From contig JAQFVV010000030.1 in assembly GCA_028023455.1 (NCBI GenBank), forward strand, positions 7,776,876 to 7,840,875: a stretch of DNA of 64,000 nt, in the 5' to 3' direction. The notes beneath the pieces were generated by a model, which was not told where the DNA came from, searched no databases, and saw only the letters and a list, made by a program, of their open reading frames with translations. Of the stretch, positions 55,601-64,000 are shown one piece after another; the first letter of the stretch is position 1; each line of letters begins with the position of its first letter. Made by a program: the position numbers and the translations under genes. This stretch comes from Epiperipatus broadwayi (taxonomy: Eukaryota > Onychophora > Udeonychophora > Euonychophora > Peripatidae).

Positions 55601-55777
55601 GCAACACCTGAAGAAGAAGGGAGAATAATACCTTTCAAAACATGCATATACTAACCTGTTTGATGTGCTATTACTAACAGTTGAATGTATTTGGAATATT
55701 TAAATAAGTTTACATTTTTCTAAAGACATTCAGTACATATATTAGATGATGGAAATAGTCTAATATAAAAATACAAC

Positions 55778-56601
55778 TAGAACACCATCATCACAAACCT
55801 TCTGGAAAACAATACTTAAATTCATTTGCAGAATCTCTGTAATTAATAATTTATAAATTTGTAAGTTGGAGAAAAATACACTATGAATAATATAATGTTG
55901 ATTATTTCAGTGAATTTAATTTAAGATAAATTATTTTATCAGGTTTCAGTTAAGTTAATTCTTTAGATACTGCTTATTTGAAATATTTTCTAATAGCTGC
56001 ATAACTTTGTGATTATTATTAATAATGGATTCAAATACTGTACTTGGGTCCTGAGGCATGTGGATTCAGATAATCATGAGGGATGTAGGATTAAAATGCT
56101 TTGGATCTTGAGACATGTAAGAATTTTATTATGCAAATAAATAGTCTGATGGCTTAAATCAGGTTTACTGGATGGTTTATTTTTTTAAAATCATAATTAA
56201 GTTCATTCTATTTATCATTCATTTTTTAACTGCTTTTTTTAAAATGAAGCTCATCATTCTTCATTCTGAAACTTAAAAAAAAAAATATTTTGCCTCCCCC
56301 CTCTACATTTATTTTCCAATAGTTCAATAGGCCTGTATTATTGGTATTGATGTATCAATAATGTAATCTTGATGAATTATGTTTTTGTTTTTTTTTACCA
56401 TTTAATTTTTGAATTTAATAATATAAATTGAATTTAACAAACCTTTGTTGCCAAGTAATGTTGTTAAGAAATAAGGAAAATTTTATAATTAGCATCATTT
56501 TGTTGTTTCTAATAATAACGTTATGTAAATTTATTGATTTTGTTTTTTGTATGGATATCATGATTTTTTTTCTCTTGGAAAATGAATCAAGATTATTTTA
56601 T
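55778..56601. other. Non-coding, no gene recognised
   Basis: AT-rich. The 99-codon ORF beginning at 56428 runs into element F2, and its N-terminal part is hydrophobic low-complexity sequence expected by chance. Not a gene in my view. Confidence 0.45.
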
Positions 56602-57204
56602 CTAATAGCAGTGATAACTGAAACACAGACTTGTTATATACCTGTGTCTATATATATAATATATTATCACACCCCACCACTCTCCACTCTATCTAATAAC
56701 ACTGATACTCTAAACACTATATGCTGAAAAGATAAATACACAACCCACAATCATCAGTTTCCAGACTATCTCTTTACACACATATATAAAAGCTCAGATA
56801 TATATTAGATAGACAATCCTCATATTTAATGACAGGTTCACTCCCACACTTCAACTCTTCAACGTCCATCCATTGAAAATCTGATGATGAATGCCAAAGA
56901 CCACCCTGACCTCAGGGTTTTGGCTTCCATCATCAGATGACCGTTGAAGAGTTGAGTGTGGAGGATTAAGCCTGTCCATTAACTATGAGATTGTCTATCT
57001 TAATATATATCTGCCTTATACTATATATGTGTGTAAAGATGATAGTCTACCAACTGATGTTGTGGTTTAGCATGAAATACGTATATTGGTGATTATTTAT
57101 CTTTTCAGCATATATGTGTTTAGGTGTATCAGTGTTATTAGATAGAGTGGAGAGTGGTGGGTGGTGTGAAAGTCTGTGCTCATATACCCTAATAGCAGTG
57201 ATAA
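56602..57204. mobile_element. Foldback family F, copy F2, with 16-bp target-site duplication
   Basis: Flanked by CTAATAGCAGTGATAA (56602-56617 and 57189-57204). The 571-base insert is almost entirely one palindrome. Arms of about 260 bases (56658-56917 and 56918-57170) meet at CCCTGACCTCAGGG. The outer arms carry the module shared with F1, F3 and F4 (CATGAAATACGTATATTGGTG, TTTATCTTTTCAGCATATATG, GTGTGAAAGTCTG). A full-length palindrome of this size would form a long hairpin RNA if transcribed. Confidence 0.8.
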
Positions 57205-57654
57205 TGCTTTTTTTTTTATTGTGCTCTTTTACTACATAACATTCTGTTTTTTAAGTATTATTTAAAGTCACAATTTTTTTTTTGTATAAATTTCTAAATT
57301 ATATATACACACAGGGATAGTGACAGTCCAATAGATAAAGCAAAAATGAGGCATACTATTTTAAAAAAATATTTTTTATTAAATTTGTAATACAAAAATA
57401 CTTAAATAAATGTGTGGGAGCATTTTTAATAGAAATATTTTTTTTCCATTCTCTTTAATCAAAATTGTTTTTTAAATGAATTTTCCATTCGATCTTTTAA
57501 AATTTGTCTAATTTGTTAATGAAAGAAGTATGCTAATAAAAATCAAAACAAAAGATTTCAGGGAATCTGTTTTTTTTTTACTTTGCCTTGAAATTAAGTA
57601 TTTCATTCTTAATATGCTGAAGTTCTCAAGCTATAAAATGAATTAAGTTTGTGA

Positions 57655-57707
57655 ATAGTTAGCTGCCTTCCAAGCAGCTGGCCCAGGTTCGCTTCCCCGC
57701 CAAAGCA
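57655..57707 (+). pseudogene. tRNA-Gly(TCC) relic, 3' two-thirds
   Basis: The anticodon arm is intact (GCTGC / GCAGC around CTTCCAA, anticodon TCC at 57669-57671). It is followed by a T-arm-like CAGGTTCGCTTCCCCG and the acceptor end GCCAAAGCA. This matches animal tRNA-Gly(TCC). The D arm and 5' acceptor strand are not recognisable, and the T stem has mismatches, so it is a truncated pseudogene or a SINE remnant. Confidence 0.65.
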
Positions 57708-58381
57708 TTTGACACATAAAAAATAAAAGTAATAAAAAATTGTGTCAATCTATTTTGTTTTCTTTAAAGAACTGAAAAAAAATGCAAATTCCTGATGATT
57801 TTTATTCTTCTTTTCTCTGAATTTAATGTAGCTTAAGTTTTGTATTTGAAGTATATTGTTATATTGCCATGTATTTAGATGTGTAATATTTTAAATAATG
57901 ATAAAATACCATTTATAGAAGAAATAGGATTTAAAGGGAAACTATTTTTTTTTCCATATTAAACATTTTAAATTAAATATATATATATTTGCTATGTTAA
58001 AATGTTTTAATTAATAAATAGATTTGTAAAGGTGAATTGATTTTTAAATTTAATTTAATGATAAGTAAAATAAAATGAATAAAAAAACAAACAAACTAAA
58101 AACTAGACATGAGAGATTCTGTAAGCAGTAAGATTGTTGATAGAAGTTAAATATACTTAAAAAATTTATATTCTGATTATTGCATTCAATTTTTTATTTA
58201 TAATGTTGGGGTAATGTAGAAATATTAATCGATATTTTTAATAATTTAAAACATTTGATTTTTAATTATTATTTATGTATATTGATTTAATTTATAATTT
58301 AAAGTTCATGAAAGAATTTATAAAGTTATACAAATTATTTAAATAAAATACATTTATAAATAAGCTTATATTATAAACATT

Positions 58382-58780
58382 ATTGACTATTTATAAGTCT
58401 TAAGCAATGTTATATTGCTAAGACTATTAATATATGGTTTGGCTGAAGAGCTCTCAGACCGGATAGCTGGGTTTGAAGACATGTATGTGTCTGAAAATTT
58501 CAGATTTTCCACTCAATAGATAAGTTTTAGATAAATGCTTGCTTTGGGTTGGTATTTTTAGATCTAGTGTCTGAAACTATCCTAGCGCCTCACTGAGGAG
58601 TGCCAAAACATAAAACCATTGGTCTGAGGTTAGGGTGTGGTTTCTAGATAGAGATTTTAAAATGCTTTCTCTTGCTGGTATTTATCAATAAAGCTTGTTA
58701 GAGCAATTGGCACAGCTCATTGTTTTTTATTTAGAAGCGTAAAAAAGATTAGGTCATGTGATATATGACTTTCATTTTTT
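58382..58780 (+). repeat. R1 repeat, copy E, full length
   Basis: Full-length member most like copy B. It starts TTGACTATT, as at the A/B junction, then has a hairpin (AGTCTTAAGCAA / TTGCTAAGACT, 58397-58425), the GATAGCTGGGTTTGAAGACA string, the hammerhead block, TTTATCAATAAAGCTTGTT, and the 3' hairpin GTCAT / ATGAC. It is a single copy here, not tandem. No ORF, so it is non-autonomous. Confidence 0.85.
58581..58634 (+). ncRNA. Type I hammerhead ribozyme motif in R1 copy E
   Basis: CCTA 58581-58584 pairs with TAGG 58631-58634; internal loop GCG / T; CCTCA 58588-58592 pairs perfectly with TGAGG 58625-58629. Core CTGAGGA 58593-58599. Stem II 58600-58611 around CAAA has one mismatch. The GAAA box reads AAAA at 58612-58615 (G12 to A). 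Stem III ACC / GGT is perfect, with a 3-nt loop. Cleavage position is C58624. Outside, GAAAC 58573-58577 pairs with GTTTC 58640-58644. All stems are better preserved than in copy B, but the changed core G predicts low or no activity. Confidence 0.75.
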
Positions 58781-60628
58781 ATTATTTTAAAAAATTTGAA
58801 AAAAAAAAAAACACAATTTGAAAGTAAAATGAAATGACCTCTTCCCATGACTTAGGACAATGAAGACTGAAACTTATCAATATCAAAACTCCTTTTGGCA
58901 TATTTGCACTTTTTAGAATCAAAAGAAAATTGACCTAGTAATGTTTGAGAACTGTTCCATTTATTTATTTGTTTATTTATATTTAATGCAAAAGAGATAA
59001 ACCTTAACACTTTCTCTCTGACTAACTGAATGCTAGGAAAGAGTAAATGGTTGAATTCAGATTATAATAGAAGTTTATCTGTGAAAAATGATTTTGTGCA
59101 TATTTTCAAATGTTGTGATTCAAAGAATTTTACTAACATTTACTAGAAGTATAATAGCTGCCAAAGATCATTTTTTAAAACTGAACAAGCTTCCCAAGCT
59201 AAATGATCTAGCATAATTTCTCTTAAAGACTGAAACAATGTATTATAAAAATGCTATTAAACTATCTGCTATAACAAAATCCAAAGAATAATGGGGGGGG
59301 GGGTTATTTCTTCATTTCTCTGTGTTTTATTTAGCTTTATAATTTGTTTTTATCCTTTAAAAAAAAAAAAGAATATATTTTTATTGCATCTATTGCTTTT
59401 TTTCAGTGGCCTATTTTAACTAAGTAGATGAAACAGCCATGTCAAATAATTAGTTCATCGCAGGGTCATGATCATCAACAAAACCCCTTGTAGAGAATAT
59501 GAAAGCAGTTTTTTTATTTTTGCATTACTCTCTAGCGAAGAATAGCCAGATACTCATATACTGATTATTGTTGTATGGTCAGATTCCTGAGAGAAAAATC
59601 TCTTGAGAAGAATTTAATTTTAGATTTGAATCCCAAGTCATAGTTATAATAAATAGATGTACTATCTCTGCACTATGAGGCCTTTTAAATAATTTTAAAA
59701 GATGTATTTTTTAAGCCTTGCCTTAATGCCAAAATTGATAGGTCTTGTCTTGTGTAAGTTATTCAAATGTAACAGAGTAAGCAAGTATACCTCTTATTTA
59801 TTTTAGTTTTTAAAGAGATTAAAAATTTATTTTTATGCTACCAAATTATGTTTTTAAAAATATTTCTAATTATGAAATTTTATTTTTTAATAGATGATTA
59901 TAATTACTGTTATTAACAATTTGGAAAAAAATTTGCATACTCTTTTTTATAATTTGTTTTATTTATTGAAGTTTAAAGATTGTAATCAAAATGGATATAT
60001 TTTACATTGAATATTATTTATACAGTTTTCTTCTATGAAAAGTTAACATTTGTCAGAAAGAGAATTCTAAATGTATTAATAATTTTTATTAGTCATTCAT
60101 TAGACTAGAATAGTTTTTATTTTTATATTTGTAAAATAAACTGCCTTTTTAATAAGTCATTATGTAATTAGTAAGTATAACCATCAATAAATTTCAGGTT
60201 TAACAGACTGAATATTTAATAATCATACGACGAACTTTTTCCTTCTAATGGGAACTTTATTACAGTAAATAGATTTCCTGTCTCCAAAACAAAAACTGTT
60301 GAATTTTAAAGAGGCTGCGTCACTATTTGTTAGAATTAATGGAAAATATTATTGTTTTACATTTAATTGTTTTTTTTTTCAAATTAGTTATATGCATTAT
60401 TTAATAACTATTTAAGAAATATTAATGTTTATTTATAATATAAATTACAAACAAATGTTCGAAAATAAATATTCTTTAGGAAATAAACTGTTTTGCCATC
60501 AAATAGATGGTGCCAAAAATATTATTAATCACTTAATGAGTTGAAGAATCTATTTCTAACAGGAATATATATATAGGAAAAGAACTTATAAATTTAGTTT
60601 GATTTATGGCAGTATTAAAGTAGCTGTC
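58781..60628. other. Non-coding, no gene recognised
   Basis: AT-rich with a 10-base G run near 59293 and several A/T runs. No ORF or repeat of note before the RTE insertion. Confidence 0.45.
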
Positions 60629-63531
60629 ATACAATATTGTAATCATCATCATCATCAACCATTATCAATCCACTGCAGGATGAAGGTCTCTCCAAGTTTA
60701 ATCCATCTTCTCCGATCTTTAGCTTCTCTTTTCCACAACACCCCTGCACATTTTCTTATTTCATCCATCCATCTCACATGTGGTCTCTTTCTGGGTCTTT
60801 TACAATCTCTTGGAATCCAGTTTAAAATTTCAATTGTCCATCTATTATCATCTCTTCTAGCAATATGTCCAGCCCAACTCCATTTCAATCTTTTAATTTT
60901 TTCAATAAGGTCAGTAACACCTGTTTGTTGTCTTACCCATACATTGCGTTTTTGATCTCTTCTTGTTACTCCCAACATACATCTCTCCATACTTCTTTGA
61001 GTGGTCTGAAGTCTCTGTATTGCTCTTCCATTAAGTGTCCAAGTCTCAGATCCATAAGTAAGAACTGGTAAAACACATTTGTTAAAAACCATCCTTTTCA
61101 AACACATAGGCATATTTCCTTTTAGTATCAAGTTATTTCTATCAAAAGCACTCCAACCAAGTTTAATTCTATGATTAATTTCCTCCATTATGTTTCCATC
61201 TGTATTAATAATCTGACCAAGGTATTTGTAACTGTTAACTTCTTCTAATTCTTCATAATCAATCTTTATTTTCATATTTTGAGCAAATCGATTAAACATT
61301 ACTTTAGTCTTTTTAACATTTATCTTTAGTCCTACTTTTCTACTTTCATCTGCTAACTCCTGCAACATTTCCTGCAGCTCTGAAGCATTATTTGCAAAAA
61401 CAACTACATCATCTGCGAAATCTAAATGACTTAAATACTCTCCATTTACTTTCACTCCTTTAGTTTCCCATTTTAATCCACAAAATACTTCTTGCAGCAC
61501 TGCTGTAAAGAGTTTTGGAGATATGGAGTCACCTTGTCTTACACCTTTCTCAATGTTGATTTTTCCAGTATCATTATGTAATCTAATTGTTGCTGTTGCA
61601 TTTTTATAAATATTCTTTAAAATATGACAATATCCTGGATCTATACCTTGATGATCCAATGCTTTAATCACTGAAGAAATGTGTATAGAATCAAATGCCT
61701 TTTCATAATCTACAAATCCAAAACATAATGACAACTCATATTCATTTGACCTTTCTATGACTTCTCTCAATACCTGGATATGATCTATTGTACTAAAACC
61801 ACTTTTAAATCCAGCTTGTTCTCTTGGTTGGTGGAAATCCAAAGTTCTCTGTAGACGAGTTCTAATTATCTTGGTAAAATTTTTATATAAAACTGATAAA
61901 AAGCTGATAGGTCTGTAATTTCTAATATCTTCTTTATCACCTTTTTTAAATATTAATATTATTACTGCATTCTTCCAATCTTCCGGTACATCTTTATCAT
62001 TTAGACATTTGGCATATAACTTTGCTAAAATTGTTTCTATTTCTTCACCTGCTTCTTTTAATATATCAATTATAATTCCATCATTTCCTGGATCCTTTCT
62101 TTTCTTCATACACTTAATTGCATGTCTCACTTCTTCATTTAAAATTCTGGGCAATTCGGATGATGTAATAGATATAGGAGGTACTTGTTCTTTATTACTA
62201 TATAATTCTTGATAAAAATCTTCTACCAATTTCATGATGTCATCTCTCTTTTTAGTAATAATTCCATCTTTTTTTCTTATTGCAGATATAAATTTCTTAC
62301 CAATACCAAAATGTTGTTTAACATTTTTGAGACTTTTATTGTCTTCTACAGCTTTCCTTGCTATTTCACAGTTATACTTTCTTATATCATTTTCAACTCT
62401 TTTCTGTACCATTTTACAAAATTCGAGATATTCAATTCTTTTTAATACATCATATTTGTATATCTTCATATTCCTTCTTTTCTTCATAAATTCTCTAGTC
62501 TCAGTAGAAATTTTATTAGTCAATTGCTGCTTTTTTCTACCAGCTATGTTTGTTGCAGTTTTTAAAAGTGTATCAGTTATTTTCATATTAATTTCATTCA
62601 AATCTGAATCATGTTCAAAATCTCCTAACACTTGAAACCTATTTGTAAGTTCTAATTTAAATTCATTAGAATGTTTCTGAAGATTAGGAATATCAACTGT
62701 AAATATTGTTTTTCTTAATAATTTTTGTCTCTCTAGTTTTACATTAACACGTAATTTACACCTTACTAATCGATGATCACTTCCTGTGTTAAATTTATTA
62801 AGAACATTACAATCTTGAAATATGTATTTTCTGTTAGTCAAAATATAATCCAATTCTGCTGTACCTTCATTTGGATGCTTCCATGTCCATTTCCTTTTAA
62901 CATTTTTCTCAAAAAATGAATTCATAATATAAAGTTTTTCTTTTTCTGCAAACTCTACAAGTCTATGTCCTCTCTCATTTCTATTACTATAACCAAAATT
63001 ACCTATAGCAATTTCATCTTTCATTTGTCTACCAATTCTAACATTAAAGTCTCCCATAACAATTTTAAAATGCTGTTTACTCTGATCAAAAGCCTTTTGT
63101 ACATCCATATAAAAATCTTCTACTACTTCATCACTATGAGAACTTGTTGGGGCATAAACCTGAATTATCTGCATTTGGTATCTGCTATTAAGTTGTATAA
63201 CTAATCTTGCCACTCTGTCTGATACACCATCAATCTCCACAATATTGTTCTTCCACTTTTTATTTATAATGAATCCTACTACACTTGTATTTCCAATATG
63301 TGTGCCTTTATAATAGAGTATATGTCCACTTTTTAAATCAGTTGTTTCTTCTCCTTTTCTTCTAACTTCACAAAGTCCAATAATGTCCCATTTAATATAA
63401 GACAATTCTTCTTCTAATTCTTGCAATCTTCCTTCACTTGAAAGTGATCTGCAGTTGTAAGTACCTAAATAAAAAGTCATCAAATGGCAGCCTGGGTCCG
63501 CAATCAGGGGATTCCAATACAATATTGTAAT
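60629..63531 (-). mobile_element. RTE-type LINE, intact ORF, 15-bp target-site duplication
   Basis: Insertion bounded by the exact 15-bp direct repeat ATACAATATTGTAAT (60629-60643 and 63517-63531). The element proper is 60644-63516. On its own strand it has a leader of only about 36 bases, the ORF, and a 3' end in which the stop codon lies inside the tail repeat (TGATGATGATGATG). RTE elements typically have short UTRs and end in such short repeats. Perfect duplication and an unbroken ORF indicate a recent insertion. If the PHLPP intron extends here, the element is antisense to the host gene. A slight 5' truncation of the leader cannot be excluded. Confidence 0.92.
60655..63480 (-). CDS. RTE retrotransposon endonuclease-reverse transcriptase, 941 aa
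   Basis: Single polyprotein that nicks target DNA and reverse transcribes the element RNA (target-primed reverse transcription). The start is the ATG at 63480; the open frame upstream into the target-site duplication has no ATG. The apurinic-type endonuclease (about 1-240) has N9 (GTYN), E38 (GLCE), Y109 (VYAP), D144/N146 (GDFN), D211 and S234-D235-H236. A basic linker follows. The reverse transcriptase (about 500-770) has NYRPIS, QAGFKSG, FVDYEKAFD with D591, GVRQGDSISP and the active site FADD (D690-D691), then LGQIINTDG. The C-terminal region keeps Trp/Arg-rich strings usual for RTE (WAGHIARR, RKRPHVRW). No stop or frameshift interrupts it, every catalytic residue I can check is present, and length fits RTE/BovB proteins. 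Potentially active. Confidence 0.93.
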   Translation of the reverse strand: MTFYLGTYNCRSLSSEGRLQELEEELSYIKWDIIGLCEVRRKGEETTDLKSGHILYYKGTHIGNTSVVGFIINKKWKNNIVEIDGVSDRVARLVIQLNSRYQMQIIQVYAPTSSHSDEVVEDFYMDVQKAFDQSKQHFKIVMGDFNVRIGRQMKDEIAIGNFGYSNRNERGHRLVEFAEKEKLYIMNSFFEKNVKRKWTWKHPNEGTAELDYILTNRKYIFQDCNVLNKFNTGSDHRLVRCKLRVNVKLERQKLLRKTIFTVDIPNLQKHSNEFKLELTNRFQVLGDFEHDSDLNEINMKITDTLLKTATNIAGRKKQQLTNKISTETREFMKKRRNMKIYKYDVLKRIEYLEFCKMVQKRVENDIRKYNCEIARKAVEDNKSLKNVKQHFGIGKKFISAIRKKDGIITKKRDDIMKLVEDFYQELYSNKEQVPPISITSSELPRILNEEVRHAIKCMKKRKDPGNDGIIIDILKEAGEEIETILAKLYAKCLNDKDVPEDWKNAVIILIFKKGDKEDIRNYRPISFLSVLYKNFTKIIRTRLQRTLDFHQPREQAGFKSGFSTIDHIQVLREVIERSNEYELSLCFGFVDYEKAFDSIHISSVIKALDHQGIDPGYCHILKNIYKNATATIRLHNDTGKINIEKGVRQGDSISPKLFTAVLQEVFCGLKWETKGVKVNGEYLSHLDFADDVVVFANNASELQEMLQELADESRKVGLKINVKKTKVMFNRFAQNMKIKIDYEELEEVNSYKYLGQIINTDGNIMEEINHRIKLGWSAFDRNNLILKGNMPMCLKRMVFNKCVLPVLTYGSETWTLNGRAIQRLQTTQRSMERCMLGVTRRDQKRNVWVRQQTGVTDLIEKIKRLKWSWAGHIARRDDNRWTIEILNWIPRDCKRPRKRPHVRWMDEIRKCAGVLWKREAKDRRRWIKLGETFILQWIDNG

Positions 63532-64000
63532 AGTACATTATTTATGATGTATTTGACAATATGTCTGTTAGTGCTTCAAACAAAAATGTTCTATTGTTAT
63601 ACAATAATTGTAAAAAAAAAAAAGCTATAATTTATATTATATTCATTATAGCTTTTAAAAAAAAGTTTTAGTATTCCATAATCACTTAATTTAATTATAA
63701 GTACAGACTATTTTAAAAGTAAAAAGCTAGGACAAACATCAAACTTTAGTTTAAATATTAAATCTTTTAGATTGTATAATCATGAGATTATTCTGAGCAG
63801 TGGTAGCTAAAATTCCTTTTTGAAGCGCACTTGTTACTTTGATATTTGAACATCACGTGATCTTCTAAGCAAAAAAAACCATTTAATTCGTTTATTGTGA
63901 AATTCTTTTAAGTCATCATATCTTTTGGAATAACATTGCATTCTCAGATAACTTTTGAATATTATTTATGAATTCGTTCACTTTGTTTTTCCTATTTTTT
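63532..64000. other. Non-coding right edge
   Basis: AT-rich. A short inverted repeat around AAAAAAAGCTATAA / TTATAGCTTTTAAA (63611-63663) could form a hairpin. No gene seen. Confidence 0.45.

Larger units (their letters stand above)
54430..55777 (+). mobile_element. Defective Penelope-like element between 102-bp inverted repeats
   Basis: Inverted repeats 54430-54531 and 55676-55777 match at about 94% by eye (outer GTTGTATTTTTATATT, inner CCAAATACATTCAACTGTT). They bracket a truncated Penelope-like coding region and a tRNA-like segment. Penelope-like elements are known to carry terminal repeats in either orientation, so the arms may be such repeats. Alternatively the coding fragment was captured by a foldback. 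The left arm ends exactly at the RT active-site motif. Confidence 0.7.

Noticed and set aside
55586-55670. Hammerhead-like string near the Penelope 3' end (CTGAAGA, AAGG...CCTT, AAAAC)
   Set aside because: A stem II can be drawn, but the GAAA box is altered and I could not draw stem I without bulges. A relic is possible but weak.
56880-56960. CTGATGATGG...AAAACC-CTGA-GGTC at the centre of F2 (similar CTGATGAAGG in F1)
   Set aside because: It resembles a hammerhead core with a short stem III, but the GAAA box lacks its G and no stem I partner follows the cleavage triplet. The resemblance may come from the palindrome itself.
60599-63204. Several plus-strand ORFs of 60-133 codons
   Set aside because: They are antisense shadows of the intact RTE ORF on the minus strand.

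Overview
The window reads as nuclear DNA of an AT-rich invertebrate animal (roughly 70% A+T or more by eye). The evidence is one recognisable metazoan gene exon with a consensus splice donor, very long non-coding stretches, and animal-type transposable elements (RTE and L1/Tx1-like LINEs, a Penelope-like element, a Merlin-type DNA transposon, tRNA-derived SINE pieces). I see no bacterial gene organisation. I cannot name the species or phylum.

Host gene: the only convincing host coding sequence is at 14543-15173 (+). It is the first coding exon of a PHLPP-family protein (PH domain and leucine-rich repeat protein phosphatase) and carries the N-terminal RA/ubiquitin-like domain. It ends at a canonical donor (G|GTAAGT). 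A CACGTG box, an ATGGCGG motif and a short upstream ORF precede it. No PH-domain, LRR or PP2C exon is recognisable downstream, so the remaining 48.8 kb is probably first intron filled with repeats.

Layout. 1-2 kb: 3' end of a LINE with a 561-nt uninterrupted ATA tail. 5.9-8.2 kb: low-complexity repeats and a broken Merlin transposase. 8.6-10.3 kb: a decayed coiled-coil gene and unidentified ORF remnants. 10.4 kb: a 70-bp-arm hairpin with a target-site duplication. 11.7-12.8 kb: a second related LINE (-). 12.8-13.4 kb: two tandem copies of a repeat family here called R1. 14.4-15.2 kb: PHLPP exon. 16-20 kb: foldback hairpins. 25.4-27.6 kb: a 2.2-kb element with 45-bp terminal inverted repeats. 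28.1-28.4 kb: a GC-rich minisatellite. 39.6, 48.2, 52.8 and 56.6 kb: four members of a tRNA-like foldback family (F). 42.0, 50.2, 50.8 and 58.4 kb: more R1. 43.5-47.7 kb: a 1.9-kb direct-repeat pair. 54.4-55.8 kb: a defective Penelope-like element between inverted repeats. 57.7 kb: a tRNA-Gly relic. 60.6-63.5 kb: an apparently intact RTE LINE with a perfect 15-bp target-site duplication.

Most interesting signal: four dispersed R1 copies contain, at the same place, the parts of a type I hammerhead self-cleaving ribozyme (CTGANGA and GAAA cores, stem I with internal loop, stem II hairpin, 3-bp stem III, GUC cleavage triplet). Each copy carries a different lesion, so the majority sequence is a canonical ribozyme. 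A fifth copy has lost the whole structure by a junction that exactly joins the two feet of the extended stem. This is what a decaying retrozyme-like family would look like. The RTE, the F elements and the 10.4-kb hairpin all have 13-17 bp target-site duplications, which suggests that a LINE machinery moves the non-autonomous elements.
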